From Methylobacterium sp. J-048 (GTDB lineage: Bacteria; Pseudomonadota; Alphaproteobacteria; Rhizobiales; Beijerinckiaceae): a stretch of 64,000 nucleotides of DNA. Shown one piece after another: positions 37,169 to 48,000 of this stretch. Within the stretch, counting starts at the first letter, position 1. Each line of letters begins with the position of its first letter. Position numbers and translations under genes: made by a program. The stretch lies in NCBI RefSeq assembly GCF_022829515.1, contig NZ_JAKSYL010000227.1:62001-126000 (forward strand). Direction: 5' to 3'. The notes beneath the pieces were generated by a model that was given only the letters and a program-made list of their open reading frames with translations, did not search any database and had not been told where the DNA came from.

Positions 37169-37187
37169 CGTTCAGACACACTCACCC

Positions 37188-37300
37188 CGTCATTCCGGGG
37201 CGCCGCAGGCGAGCCCGGAATCTAGAGCCGCCGACGGTGTAAGACTTTGATCCATCGGTGTTTCTGGATTCCGGGCTCCGCTTCGCGGCCCCGGAATGAC
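37188..37300. repeat. Dispersed inverted repeat, family 2
   Basis: Arms of about 35 bases, 37188-37222 and 37266-37300. The left arm begins CGTCATTCCGGGGC and the right arm ends GCCCCGGAATGAC, with AGCCCGGAATC/GATTCCGGGCT inside, so the whole can form one large stem-loop. Typical of short intergenic elements of Rhizobiales. It separates the phosphoesterase gene and the second chemoreceptor gene. Confidence 0.85.
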
Positions 37301-37420
37301 AGGATGATTTCTCGAGCTGCCCCCTTCATCGCAGGTATCGTAGCAATGGTTCGGGCAATCTCGGCCCGACCGGCGAAAATCGCCGCCGGTCGGACCAACG
37401 CGATCAGTCCAAAAAAAGAA

Positions 37421-39106
37421 TCAGGCGGCGCGGACGGTTGCGAGGAAATGCCGAACCTCGGCCGAGAGATGCTCGGACTGGCGCGACAGCGCGGAGGCTG
37501 CGGACAGAACCTGGGACGCCGCGGCCCCGGTCTCGTCGGCGGCTCCGGCCACGCCGGCGATGTTCGTCGTCACCTCGGCGGTGCCGCTCGCCGCCTGTCC
37601 GACGTTGCGCACGATCTCCTGGGTGGCCGCCTGCTGCTGCTCGACGGAGGCCGCGATCGCGGTGGCGACGCCGCTGATCTCCTGGATCCGCGCCGTGATG
37701 CCGCCGATCGCCGTGACGGCCTGGCCGGTCGAGCCCCGGACCTGCGCGATCTGTCCGGAGATCTCATGCGTGGCCTTGGCGGTCTGCTCGGCCAGCGCCT
37801 TCACCTCGGAGGCGACCACGGCGAAGCCCTTGCCGGCTGCGCCCGCGCGGGCGGCCTCGATGGTCGCGTTCAGGGCGAGCAGGTTGGTCTGCCCGGCGAT
37901 ATCCGAGATCAGTCCGACCACGTCGCCGATCCGTCCGACGACGGTGCTCAATTCCTGCACCAGCGCCCCGGTCTGGTCGGCCTCGGACACGGCCAGCCGG
38001 GCCAGCTGCGCCGAGCCGTCGACCTGCCGTCCGATTTCCTGGATCGACGAGCCGAGCTCTTCCGCGGCCGCCGCCACGGTGTTGACGTTGGTCACCGCCT
38101 CCTCGGCCGCGGCCGCCACTGTCGTCGATTGGCTGGCGGTCTGGGCGGCGGTGGCGTTCATCGTCTGGGCGGTGGACTGGAGCTCGGTAGCCGAGGCCGA
38201 GACCTGGCCGATGATGCCGCCGACCGCCGCCTCGAAGCTGTCGGCCATCTGGCGCATGCCGGTCTTGCGCTGCGCCTCCGCTTCCAACCGCGCCTGCGCG
38301 GTCTCCGCCTCCAGCCGGCGTGTCTGGATCATGTTCTCCTTGAAGATCTGGACGGCACCCGCCATCGCGCCGACATCGTCCCGCCGCCCGACGGCCGGGA
38401 TCTCCGTCCCGGTATCGCCCGAGGCGAGCTGATGCATGGCCGCGGTCATGCGTCCGAGCGGGCGGCTGATCTCCAGGACCAGCATCACGACGGCCCCGAT
38501 CGCCAGGATCGCGGCCAGTGCCAGGAAGCCCGTCATCTGCTGATGGGCGCGCTCGTAGGCGTCCTGTGCCTCCGCGCCGCTGGCCGCTGCCGCCGCACTC
38601 TGCTGGTTCGACATCGCGACGAGGGTGGCGATGGTCGCCCGGATCGTATCCGACATCGTGGTGTTGTAGTGTTCCTGGGCGCCGGCGAGGTCGCCGCCTT
38701 CGGCCCGCGCGAATCCGTCGGCCTGCTGTTCCAGATATGTCGCCCATTGTCGCTCGAAGGTCTTGTAGAGCTCGCGGGCCGCGTCGGTTTCCAGAAGGCT
38801 CGCGTAGCCAGCCTGGTAGGTCCGCAATTCGGCGAGGCGCTGCTGGATCGAGTTGAGGGCGTCCTTCCTGTGCTCGGCCGACTTCGCCGTCAGAGCACGG
38901 CTGCCGTTGACGCGGATCCGTAAGGTCACGACCTGGATGCCGGTGAGGGCCTGCGCGGCCGGCAGACGGCTGGCGCGCATCTCCGTGGCGACACGATTGA
39001 TCGTTTCAATGTGGTAGTAGGACAGCGCGGCCAGGCTGCAGATCAGAGCAAGCATAACCGAAAAGCAGACGATCAGCTTGCCTTTGATTGACATGAAGTC
39101 GAGCAT
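37421..39106 (-). CDS. Methyl-accepting chemotaxis protein
   Basis: 561 residues. TM1 ([19 protein letters not shown]), a helical periplasmic sensor (residues about 40-195, four-helix-bundle type), TM2 ([19 protein letters not shown]), HAMP ([19 protein letters not shown]), then the signalling hairpin with [18 protein letters not shown] and [15 protein letters not shown]. No C-terminal pentapeptide. Closely resembles the receptor at 3549 in the cytoplasmic part but not in the sensor. ATG at 39106 with GGAAAT upstream; ATG at 39094 is an alternative. Confidence 0.93.
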   Translation of the reverse strand: MLDFMSIKGKLIVCFSVMLALICSLAALSYYHIETINRVATEMRASRLPAAQALTGIQVVTLRIRVNGSRALTAKSAEHRKDALNSIQQRLAELRTYQAGYASLLETDAARELYKTFERQWATYLEQQADGFARAEGGDLAGAQEHYNTTMSDTIRATIATLVAMSNQQSAAAAASGAEAQDAYERAHQQMTGFLALAAILAIGAVVMLVLEISRPLGRMTAAMHQLASGDTGTEIPAVGRRDDVGAMAGAVQIFKENMIQTRRLEAETAQARLEAEAQRKTGMRQMADSFEAAVGGIIGQVSASATELQSTAQTMNATAAQTASQSTTVAAAAEEAVTNVNTVAAAAEELGSSIQEIGRQVDGSAQLARLAVSEADQTGALVQELSTVVGRIGDVVGLISDIAGQTNLLALNATIEAARAGAAGKGFAVVASEVKALAEQTAKATHEISGQIAQVRGSTGQAVTAIGGITARIQEISGVATAIAASVEQQQAATQEIVRNVGQAASGTAEVTTNIAGVAGAADETGAAASQVLSAASALSRQSEHLSAEVRHFLATVRAA

Positions 39107-39340
39107 TATATTTCCAGAATAGAATCGCATTGGCGCCCTGGCGCTCTTCGAATGCTATATAATGATTTCTAAAAATTCCGATTAATCGATCGGCATCGTT
39201 TCGCCCGATCGGTCGCCCGGCGTCGTCGATCGCCGGCATTCCGCAGCCCGGCAGATGCTACAAGGCCCGATCCCGGCCATCCGCGCATCACCCGGTCGAC
39301 GCCTCCCGAGGGGAAGCCGGCCCTCGTTCGAAAGACACGC

Positions 39341-41002
39341 ATGGAAAGCGTCACCGTCGTCCTGGCCCTGTTGCTATCCGTGCTTGTGAGCGGCGCGCTG
39401 GGCCGCCTGGTCCCGCTGCCGCTGCCCTTGATCCAGATCGCGATCGGCGTGGCCCTCGCGCTGGGACCGCTGCCGAGCACGGCCCTCGATCCCGAGATCT
39501 TCTTCCTGGTGTTCCTGCCGCCGCTGCTGTTCCTCGACGGCTGGCGCATCCCCAAGCGTGACCTGTTCCGCAACGGACGGACCGTCCTAGCGCTTGCGCT
39601 GGGGCTCGTGGCGCTGACGGTGCTGGGGATCGGCATGCTGATCCACGCCATGATCCCGGGCATCCCCCTGGCGGTCGCCTTTGCGCTCGCCGCCGTCCTG
39701 TCCCCGACCGACCCGATCGCGGTCTCGTCGGTGGCCGCCCAGGCCCCGGTGCCGCGGCGGCTCATGCACATCCTCGAAGGCGAGGCGCTGCTCAACGACG
39801 CCACCGGCCTCGTCTGCCTGCGCTTCGCCATCGCAGCGGCGCTCACCGGGACTTTCTCGCTGTCGGAGGCCGCGACCACCTTCGTCTGGCTGGCGCTCGG
39901 CGGCCTCGGCATCGGCGCCGCCACGACCTTTCTGCTGATGGGCGCGCAGGACCTCCTGCGGCGGCGGACCGGCGAGGATCCCGGCCTTCAGATCCTGTTC
40001 AGCCTGCTCACGCCGTTCGGGGCCTATCTGGCAGCCGAGCACGTCCACGCCTCGGGCATCCTGGCCGCGGTCGCGGCCGGCATCGCCATGACCTATGTCG
40101 AGATCCAGGGGCGCAGCCTCGGCACCACCCGGGTCCGGCGCACCGCCGTGTGGGACACGGTCGCGCTGGCGGCCAACGGCTCGATCTTCGTCCTGCTGGG
40201 CGAGCAGCTGCCCGAGGTTCTCGGCCACGCGGTCAAGCAGGCCGACGTGCAGGGCGCGGGCTGGCTGGTGGCCTGGGTGCTGGCCATCACGGCCGGCCTG
40301 ATGGCGATCCGGTTCGCCTGGGTCTGGGTCTCGCTCCACTTCGTCCTGGTGAAGGCGCATCGCCGGGGCGAGCGGCGCGAGGGCCTGACGTGGCGGCTCG
40401 TGGCCGCCACGACGCTCGCGGGCGTGAAGGGGGCGATCACGCTGGCCGGCATCCTGACCCTGCCGCTTACGCTGAAGGACGGCACGCCGTTCCCGGCCCG
40501 GGATCTCGCGATCCTGCTGGCGATGGGGGTGATCCTGACCTCTCTGCTTATGGCCAGCACGGTCCTGCCGCCGCTGTTGCGGGGCCTGCGCTTGCCAGCC
40601 GATTCCACCCACGATGCGGAGGAGGATTCCGCCCGCGCCGCCGCGCGTCACGACGCCGTGACGGCGATCGAGGCGCTGCAGCACCGCCTTGTCGAGGAGC
40701 AGGAGGACGCCTCCGTCGCCGTCGAGGCCGGCGCCCGGGCCATGGATCGTTACGAGGGGCTTGAGGCACCGACCGGCGCCCCCCGGGAGGAGCGGAGCCG
40801 CGCGCGCCAGCTCGCGATCATGGAGAAGCGCCTGCGGCTTGCCGGTATCGAGGCCGAACGCGAGGCGCTCTATCGTTTGCGCCGCTCGCGGGCCATCGAC
40901 GACGTGGTCCTGCGCCAGCTCGTCCGTGAGATCGACCTGGTCGAGGCGCGGCTCCTGGCCTGGAACCCGGGCGGTCGGGAACTGCAGACGCCGCGCAGCT
41001 GA
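39341..41002 (+). CDS. Na+/H+ antiporter (CPA1/NhaP type)
   Basis: 553 residues. About 12 helices; the CPA1 core motif LAAVLSPTDPIAVSSV, LEGEALLNDATGLVCLRFA (with the ND pair that carries the ions) and ATTLAGVKGAITLAG are conserved. The C-terminal about 120 residues are cytoplasmic, charged and helical (EEDSARAAARHDAVTAIEALQHRLVEE). Exchanges Na+ for H+ at the inner membrane for pH and salt balance. ATG at 39341. Confidence 0.92.
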   Translation: MESVTVVLALLLSVLVSGALGRLVPLPLPLIQIAIGVALALGPLPSTALDPEIFFLVFLPPLLFLDGWRIPKRDLFRNGRTVLALALGLVALTVLGIGMLIHAMIPGIPLAVAFALAAVLSPTDPIAVSSVAAQAPVPRRLMHILEGEALLNDATGLVCLRFAIAAALTGTFSLSEAATTFVWLALGGLGIGAATTFLLMGAQDLLRRRTGEDPGLQILFSLLTPFGAYLAAEHVHASGILAAVAAGIAMTYVEIQGRSLGTTRVRRTAVWDTVALAANGSIFVLLGEQLPEVLGHAVKQADVQGAGWLVAWVLAITAGLMAIRFAWVWVSLHFVLVKAHRRGERREGLTWRLVAATTLAGVKGAITLAGILTLPLTLKDGTPFPARDLAILLAMGVILTSLLMASTVLPPLLRGLRLPADSTHDAEEDSARAAARHDAVTAIEALQHRLVEEQEDASVAVEAGARAMDRYEGLEAPTGAPREERSRARQLAIMEKRLRLAGIEAEREALYRLRRSRAIDDVVLRQLVREIDLVEARLLAWNPGGRELQTPRS

Positions 41003-41083
41003 GGCACGGGTGAATTCGTCCCGGCCGCGCTGCCCCGCGGGTCACGCGCGTGTCATTCCGCACAACTTGATCGTAACGCCGGG

Positions 41084-42037
41084 ATGAGCCCTGTGCGACC
41101 GAGCGTCATACCCAGATCGGTCCCGATTGCGGGGCTCTGTCTCGGGGTTCTGATGACCGGATTTAGCCTGGGATTACGCCGGATCGCCTCGGCTGCACTT
41201 GCCATTTACGGTTTTGGTGCTGCAACGTCTGCTCACGCTGCTTCGGCGGCCCAGCCGGGCCAGACCATCGGCCTGCCGGTGGGCGCGCAGCTTCCGGTCG
41301 GGCTATACTTCGTGAACCTGTCGAGCTTCGGCACGCGCAGCGCGCGGCCGGGCGACACCGCAACGAACGTCAACCTGCCGACCTTCGCCTGGTCCACGCC
41401 CTGGGACATCGCGGGCGGGCGCCTCCAGTTCTTCGTCACCCAGCCGGTCGTGGCCGCGACCCTCCAGGGCGCGCCCTATCAGAGCGGCATCGGCCAGCCG
41501 CTGCTCGCCGCCCAGCTCGCCTGGGATCTCGGCAACGATGTCGGCGTGAGCTACTTTTTCGGCGGCTACATCCCGATCGAGACGCGCTTCCTGACCCAAT
41601 CCGCGTCGCTGACCCACCGTTTCGCGATCAGCTACACAGGCCAGAATTGGAGCCTGACCGCGAACCTGCTCCACGGGATCTTTCTCGACATGCGCTCGCC
41701 CTTCGGCACCCTTTATCCGGACTACCTGAACCTGGATCTCACGGCGGCGAAGAAGTTCGGGACATGGCAGGTCGGCGCCGTCGCGTTCGGGTCGAGCGAC
41801 CTGCCGACCGGCGTGTCCAGCTACCGGCCGCAGGGCCAGATCGCGGTGGGCGGCCTGGTCGGGTACAATTTCGGGCCGGTGAACCTGCAGGCCTACCTTA
41901 CCCGCGACGTGGTCGAGCGCAATTACCGCGGCCGCGAGACCCGCGGCTGGCTGCGGGTGATCGTGCCGCTCTACCAGCAGGACACGAACGAGGTCGAGCC
42001 GAACCGCACCCTCGTGACGCGCCGGCAGGCGGAGTAG
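41084..42037 (+). CDS. Outer-membrane channel-like protein (MetA-pathway/SphA type)
   Basis: 317 residues. Signal peptide near residues 30-52 (IASAALAIYGFGAATSAHA), then many short amphipathic beta strands (GLYFVNLSSFGTR; LQFFVTQPVVAA; VGVSYFFGGYIPIETRF; LQAYLTRDVVERNYRG) ending in a strand, consistent with an outer-membrane beta barrel of the Phenol_MetA_deg/SphA type. Substrate unknown. ATG at 41084; ATG at 41153 (MTGFSLGL) would give a more usual signal peptide. Confidence 0.72.
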   Translation: MSPVRPSVIPRSVPIAGLCLGVLMTGFSLGLRRIASAALAIYGFGAATSAHAASAAQPGQTIGLPVGAQLPVGLYFVNLSSFGTRSARPGDTATNVNLPTFAWSTPWDIAGGRLQFFVTQPVVAATLQGAPYQSGIGQPLLAAQLAWDLGNDVGVSYFFGGYIPIETRFLTQSASLTHRFAISYTGQNWSLTANLLHGIFLDMRSPFGTLYPDYLNLDLTAAKKFGTWQVGAVAFGSSDLPTGVSSYRPQGQIAVGGLVGYNFGPVNLQAYLTRDVVERNYRGRETRGWLRVIVPLYQQDTNEVEPNRTLVTRRQAE

Positions 42038-42112
42038 CCGGGGCGCTTGCCCATGCGGGCTACGGTTTCCACAGGGCGCTGCCGGATGCGGGCCAAGGCC
42101 GGACCTAGGCGC

Positions 42113-42147
42113 GTCCCCCTCACCCCGCACAGGGGGGAGGGGGACGC
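42113..42147. repeat. Single REP-like palindrome
   Basis: GCGTCCCCCT on the left pairs with AGGGGGACGC on the right around a C-/G-tract; resembles the units at 5972 and 27233. Lies after the channel-like gene, close to the end of hss. Confidence 0.7.
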
Positions 42148-42201
42148 ACGTCGTGATCCCCACGCCTTCCGCAGGTGACGATGTGACCGCGGCCCCCGAC
42201 C

Positions 42202-43647
42202 TCAGCCGTGCACGAGCACGTTGCGGAACTGCCAGGGATCGCTGGTGTCGATGTCCTCCGGGAACAGGCCCGGGCGGTCGGTCAGCGGGGTCCAGTCGGT
42301 GTAGACGCCGACGACCGGGCCGAGATACGGGGTCTGGACCTCCAGGCAGCGGCGGAAATCCATCTCGTCGGCCTCGACGATGCCGGCCTCCGGGTTCTCC
42401 AGCGCCCAGACCATGCCGGCGAGCACGGCCGAGGTCACCTGCAGGCCGGTGGCGTTCTGGTAGGGGGCGATCCGCCTTGTCTCCTCGATGGAGAGCTGCG
42501 AGCCGTACCAGTAGGCGTTCTTGGCGTGGCCGTAGACCAGTACGCCCAGCTCGTCGATGCCGTCGACGATCTCGGTCTCGTCGAGGATATGGTGCTGCTC
42601 CTGCACCTTGGCGGCGTTGCCGAACATCTCGTGGAGCGAGAGCACGGCGTCGTCGGCCGGGTGGTAGGCGTAGTGGCAGGTCGGGCGGAAGACCGGCTTA
42701 TCGCCCTCGCGCACCGTGTAGTAGTCGGCGATCGAGATCGCCTCGTTGTGGGTCACCAGGAAGCCGAACTGCGAGCCGGCGGTGGGCACCCAGGTGCGCA
42801 CGCGAGTGTCGGCGCCGGGCTGCAGCAGGTAGATCGCGCAGCGCGAGCCCTTCTCCTGCTCGCGGGCGTTGGCGGGCTTCCAAGTCTCGTGCGTGCCCCA
42901 GCCGAGCTCGGCCGGCTGGTTGCCTTCCGAGACGAAGCCCTCCACCGACCAGGTGTTGACGAACACGCCCCGGGGCTTGGGGGTCTTGGCGCGCTGGGTG
43001 TCGCGCTCTGCGATGTGCACGCCCTTCACGCCCAGGGTCTTCATGAGGGAGGCCCACTCGTCCCGGGACTTGGGCTCGGGCGTGGTGACGCCGGTATCCT
43101 TGGCGATGTTCAGCAGCGCCTGCTTGACGAACCAGGAGACCATGCCGGGATTGGCGCCGCAGCAGGAGACCGCCGTGGTGCCGCCCGGTTTCTGGGCGCG
43201 GGCGTCGAGGATGTCCTGGCGCAGGGCGTAGTTGGTGCGGTCACCCTGGCCGCGGCTCTTGTCGAAATAGAAACCCGGCCAGGGCTCGGCCACGGTGTCG
43301 ATGTAGAGGGCGCCGAGCTCGCGGCAGAGCTCCAGGATCGCCCGCGACGAGGTGTCGACCGACAGGTTCACGCAGAAGCCCTGGCCGCCGCCCTCGGTGA
43401 GCAGGGGCGTGAGCACGTCGCGCAGGTTCTCCGGGGTCAGGGCCACCTTCTCGAAGCGCAGGCCGTGCTTCTCGGCGAGCGCCCGGTGAGTGTCGACCGG
43501 GTCGATCACGGTGAAGCGGGCGCGGTCGTACTCGAAGTGCCGTTCGATCAGCGGCAGGGTGCCCCGGCCGATCGAGCCGAAGCCGATCATCACGATGGGG
43601 CCGGTGATACGGCCATGGATCGGGTGACGGGACGGCTGTTCGGTCAT
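42202..43647 (-). CDS. hss: Homospermidine synthase
   Basis: 481 residues. Makes homospermidine from putrescine (or putrescine plus spermidine) with NAD+. The N-terminal nucleotide fold IVMIGFGSIGRGTLPLIERHF is followed by VSCCGANPGMVSWFVKQALL and WGTHETWKP, typical of bacterial homospermidine synthase. ATG at 43647 with AAGGA 8 bases upstream; the frame runs on upstream but without conserved sequence. Homospermidine is the main polyamine of many Rhizobiales. Confidence 0.94.
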   Translation of the reverse strand: MTEQPSRHPIHGRITGPIVMIGFGSIGRGTLPLIERHFEYDRARFTVIDPVDTHRALAEKHGLRFEKVALTPENLRDVLTPLLTEGGGQGFCVNLSVDTSSRAILELCRELGALYIDTVAEPWPGFYFDKSRGQGDRTNYALRQDILDARAQKPGGTTAVSCCGANPGMVSWFVKQALLNIAKDTGVTTPEPKSRDEWASLMKTLGVKGVHIAERDTQRAKTPKPRGVFVNTWSVEGFVSEGNQPAELGWGTHETWKPANAREQEKGSRCAIYLLQPGADTRVRTWVPTAGSQFGFLVTHNEAISIADYYTVREGDKPVFRPTCHYAYHPADDAVLSLHEMFGNAAKVQEQHHILDETEIVDGIDELGVLVYGHAKNAYWYGSQLSIEETRRIAPYQNATGLQVTSAVLAGMVWALENPEAGIVEADEMDFRRCLEVQTPYLGPVVGVYTDWTPLTDRPGLFPEDIDTSDPWQFRNVLVHG

Positions 43648-44032
43648 GCGGTCGGTCCTTGTCTGGCGGACGCCTGAGGTCCGCTCTTCGGCTCGCGAGC
43701 GGGTTATGGCGCGCGTATGACAGTGGGGCGACAGGCACGCGCCGCGCGGCCGGCGCCGGCGCGTTCGTCGAATCCCGTCGTCGAGAAGGCCGCTCAATGG
43801 CGGCTCGCCCCGCGGCGGTCAACTGCGGCGCACCATTGGCGGTTAAGCGACGATTGACGAGGCCCATCGCAATCATGTTCCGAGTGCATGTTGCCCGCGC
43901 GTCCAAGGGAGTGGCGAGCTCCCATCGCATGGCTCATATTGCGCTGCAGCAAAGGTCCCGCACAACGATCATCGCGAAGATGATCGAACCGGGGCCGAGG
44001 AAACGTCCGGGATCCTGATACTCGGAGTCGTC
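43648..44032. other. Intergenic region upstream of hss
   Basis: 385 bases between divergent genes. A small hairpin (GATCATC 43967-43973 with GATGATC 43979-43985, loop GCGAA) lies about 50 bases before the small gene at 44033. No promoter could be fixed. Confidence 0.4.
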
Positions 44033-44209
44033 ATGCTCGCTTTCATCGCCACCCGCATCCCCGGCCCGGTCGCCGAGACCGCCGACCGCGATCCCGGCAT
44101 CCTCACCCTCGCCTTCACCCTGGCCCGCGCCCTCCGAAACGGGGCCGAGACCGCCTTCGCCCGCCGCTGCGCCCTCGCCCTGGCCGCCGGCGGACCGAGC
44201 CCGCTCTGA
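44033..44209 (+). CDS. Small hypothetical protein (58 residues)
   Basis: 58 residues, not recognised: MLAFIATRIPGPVAETADRD, then LTLAFTLARALRNGAETAFARRC. One amphipathic or weakly membrane-seeking helix in the middle. GGAG lies 5 bases before the ATG, and the third codon positions are strongly GC, as in real genes here. It lies 101 bases before the IalB-like gene. Confidence 0.45.
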   Translation: MLAFIATRIPGPVAETADRDPGILTLAFTLARALRNGAETAFARRCALALAAGGPSPL

Positions 44210-44310
44210 GACGCCGCGACAGCACGGACCTGCGTCGCCGGACGATTGCCTCACCCCGATTGGGACGTTAGGCGGCTTTGCCGTCAATGGCCCCGGGGGA
44301 TCGTGATTCT

Positions 44311-44979
44311 ATGTCGACGTTTCGAGCGGTCGTTCGCCTCAATCTCATCGCGACGCTGCTGCTTGCCCTTCCGTTCACGTCGCCGCGTGCCCAGGATGCC
44401 GAGCCCGAGGCCCCGGCCGCCGGGGAGGCGCCGGCCAAAGCCAAGCCCAAACCTAAGCCGAAGCCGCCTGCTCCGAAGCCCGCGGCCAAGCCGGCAGCCG
44501 CCGCCACGCCCGCCCCAGCGCACGCGACCTGGCCCACCGGCGCCAGCACGGTCAGCGAGAGCTACGGCGACTGGACCATGACCTGCACCCGCCCGAGCGA
44601 GAAGGTCACCTGCATCGTCGCCCAGTCCCAGGGCGATTCGCAGACCGGCCGGCGCAAGTTCGGCGTCGAGTTGCAGACTCCGATCGACGGCCGCTCGGAA
44701 GGCATCGTGCTGATGCCCTTCGGCCTGTCGATCGAGTCCGGCGTGACCTTCAAGCTCGACGAGCAGACCCTCGGAAAGGGCGCGCCCTACAGCCTGTGCG
44801 TGAGCGACGGCTGCCTCGTGCCGATCAGCTTCCCGGCACTCGCGCTCGACGGCATGCGCAATGCCAAGACCCTTCTGGTGACCGGCCAGAAGGCGAGCGG
44901 CACCGAGCCCGCCACCATCACGGTGCCGCTGGAAGGGTTTCCGCAGGCCCTCGACCGCGCCGTCGCCCTCAGCGGCTGA
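44311..44979 (+). CDS. Invasion-associated locus B (IalB)-like exported protein
   Basis: 222 residues. Signal peptide (LNLIATLLLALPFTSPRAQ), a Pro/Lys/Ala-rich linker of about 45 residues (KAKPKPKPKPPAPKP), then the IalB domain: YGDWTMTCTRPSEKVTCIVAQSQ and YSLCVSDGCLVPISFP with paired cysteines. The linker resembles TonB-like envelope-spanning linkers. Periplasmic; the molecular role is unknown outside Bartonella invasion studies. ATG at 44311; TTG at 44278 would precede the signal peptide. Confidence 0.85.
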   Translation: MSTFRAVVRLNLIATLLLALPFTSPRAQDAEPEAPAAGEAPAKAKPKPKPKPPAPKPAAKPAAAATPAPAHATWPTGASTVSESYGDWTMTCTRPSEKVTCIVAQSQGDSQTGRRKFGVELQTPIDGRSEGIVLMPFGLSIESGVTFKLDEQTLGKGAPYSLCVSDGCLVPISFPALALDGMRNAKTLLVTGQKASGTEPATITVPLEGFPQALDRAVALSG

Positions 44980-45057
44980 GACCGATCGGACCGGATCCGG
45001 CCAATCCCCGGGTTACGGTTAAGCCAGCGTTAGCCGCGATGCCCCAAGGTGGATCCC

Positions 45058-48000
45058 ATGTGTGGCGCCGGGCGCCGCGGCCCCGGGCGGGCCGCGCGCC
45101 GGGATCGGATCGGCGAGGCGATGGGTTCGGAGGGCAGGCGATCCCGGATCGGCCGATACGGCGGCGCGCTGCTGCGCGTGTCGCTGCCCGCGCTCGCCCT
45201 TCTGGCGGTGATCGACCCGGCGCTCGCCGCCCGGCTGATCGGCGCCAAGGGCAACGAATCCGGTAGCGGCCCCGGCGGCTACGGCCGGATCGTGCTCACC
45301 TTCGACAAGCCGGTCACCGTCAAGGCGAAGCTCGCCGGGGGCATCCTGTTGCTCGGCTATGGAGAGCGGGTCGCCCCCGGTCCCGAGCATCTCACCGAGG
45401 AGATGCCCGCTTTCGTGTCCACGGTCCGGCGCGATCCCGACGGCTCGGGCCTGCGGGTCGCGCTGCAGCGGCCGTTCTGGGCCAACGTGCAGTCCGCCGG
45501 CGAGCGGGTGTTCGTCGATCTCCTGCCGGAGGGCTGGTCCGGCCTGCCGCCGCCTCTGCCCCCCGAGGTGGTGGCCGAACTCGCCCGCCGGGCACGGGTC
45601 GCCGAGGAGGCGTTGCGGGCGCGCACGCCGCCGCCCGTGCGCAAGCCGCTCACGCTGGAACTCGCCCGGCTCCCGACCCTGACGCGCCTGTCGCTGCGCC
45701 TGCCCGACGAGGCGGTGGCGACCGTGACCGCCGAGGGTCCGACGACGCGCCTGCGCGTGACCGGACCCTGGACCATCGACTCGAACGAGGCTCGCGGTCG
45801 CCCGCGGCCCGGGATCGCCAAGCTCGCCACCGATTCCGACGAGGGATCGGCCAGCATCCTGGTCACCCCCGCCGAAGGCTATTCGATCACCACGGAGCGC
45901 GAGGACGGCGCCTACACGATCGACGTCGTGACCAAGGCGCCGCCGGAGGCCGCCAAGTCCAAGGCCGCCGAGGTCCCTGGGCCCCTTGAGGCGAACGCCG
46001 CCAAGCCGGCCGCGCCGACCCCGATCCCCGTCCGGAAGGCCGAGGTTCCGGCCGCCGCGGACACGCCCCCAGAGGCCCCGCCGAAGCGCCAGGCCGGCGC
46101 CGGCCTGGTCTTCCCGTTCCAGACCCTGCCCCCCGCCGCCCTGTTCGAGCGCGGCGGCGTCGCCACGCTGGTGTTCGAGACCGCCGAGCCCGTGACCGTT
46201 CCGGCGAGCGGCCAGGGCCTCGCGCCGGTGGGAGCGCCGGAGCGGATCGGCGCGGTCACGGTCCTGCGCTTTGCGGTGCCGTCGGGCCGGCTGGTCGATC
46301 TGGCTGCCGTCACCACCGGGACCCGCTCGGCCTGGGAGCTGTCGGCGGGGGACGCGCTCAGCCCGAGCGACAGCCTCGACCCGGTCCGCAAGCCGGACCC
46401 GACCGGCCGGATCACCGTCGCGCTGGCGCTGCCCAGGCCGGGATCGGCGACCTGGCTCGACCGCGATGGCGAGCGCATCGCCGTGGTCACCTCGGCGGCG
46501 CAGCGCGCCATCGGCAATCCGAAGAGCCGCCGCTTCGTGGATTTCGAGATCCTGCCGAGCCGGCACGGCGTCGCGGTGCTGGCCGGCGCCGACGACCTCG
46601 CGGTGCGGCCCCAGCTCGACGGGGTGACGATCGGCCGGGAGGGCGGTCTCGCCACCTCCACGGCGGCCCGCAAGGCCGATCCCGCCCTGGCCGAGGCCGG
46701 GACCCTCGCGGTCCTGCCCGATGCGTGGGATCGGGCGCGGGCCGGGAATGTGCGCGAGACCCTGCGGGCGCTCGCCAACGCCGCCGCGACGGTGCCGCCG
46801 GCCGAACGTGGTCCGGCGCGGCTGGCGCTCGCCCGCGCCAACATCGCCAACGGCTTCGACCTCGAAGGGCTGGCGGCCTTGGAGGCAGCCGCCGCCGAGG
46901 ATCCGCTGCTGGCGACCCAGCGCGACGTCGCGATCCTGCGCGGGCTGGCGCTGGTGCGCAGCGGCCGCAACGCCGAGGCCCTGAAGGCCCTGTCGGCGTC
47001 GCAGCTCGCCAGCGACCCGGAGGCCGCCCTGTGGCGGGCGATGGCCGCGGCCGGACTCGGCGACTGGAAGGCGGCTGAGACCGGCTTCCTCAACACGCTG
47101 CCGCTCTCCGAGAGCTATCCCCCGGACCTCGCGCAGCAGATCCGCGCCCAGGCCGCGGAATCGGCCATCGAGAACGGCGATGCCGAGACGGCTGCCGCCC
47201 GGTCCGAGGACGCGCCCAACCTGCCGCCCTGGATCCGCGACCGGCTCGCCCTGGTCCGCGCCCGCGTGTCCGAGGCGACTGGCCAGGCCGAGGCGGCGCT
47301 CGACGCCTATGCCCGCCTCGAGCAGGTCGCCCAGCGGCCGGTGGCGGCCGAGGCGCAGCTGCGCGGCGCGCTTCTGGCGCGCGCCTCCGGCAAGCTCGAA
47401 CCGGAGGCGGCGATCGACCGGCTGGAGCGGCTGGCGCTGACCTGGCACGGCGGCCCGACCGAGACCGGCATCTCGGTCGGCTTGGCGCGGCTCTATCTCG
47501 GTGCCGGCCGCTGGCGCGACGCCTTCACGGCCTTGCGCCGGGCCAGCGCTTTCGCGCCGAACGACACCGCCACCCAGGCTTTGGCCCGCGAGGCGCGCAC
47601 CGCCTTCGAGAACCTCTACCTCACCGACAAGGGCGACCAGCTTTCCGGGGTCGACGCGGTGGCGCTGTATTTCGATTTCCGCGAGCTGGCCCCGATCGGG
47701 CGGCGCGGCGACGAGGTGGTGCGCCGGCTGGCCGACCGCCTGGTCGGGCTCGACCTGCTGGATTCGGCCGCCGACCTGCTCCAGTACCAGATCGACAACC
47801 GGCTCACCGGCCCGGCCAAGTCCGCCGTGGCCGCCCGGCTCGCCACGATCCGGCTGATGGACGACAAGCCGATGCGGGCGCTGCAGGTGCTCGACGCCAC
47901 CAACCTGCCCGAGCTGCCCGGCGAGCTGAAGCGCGCCCGCGCCCTGGTCCGCGCCCGCGCCCTCTCGGACCTGACCCGCACCGACCTCGCCCTGGAGACG

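Noticed and set aside
37366-37395. GC-rich hairpin after the second chemoreceptor gene
   Set aside because: No T-run on either side, so not called a terminator.
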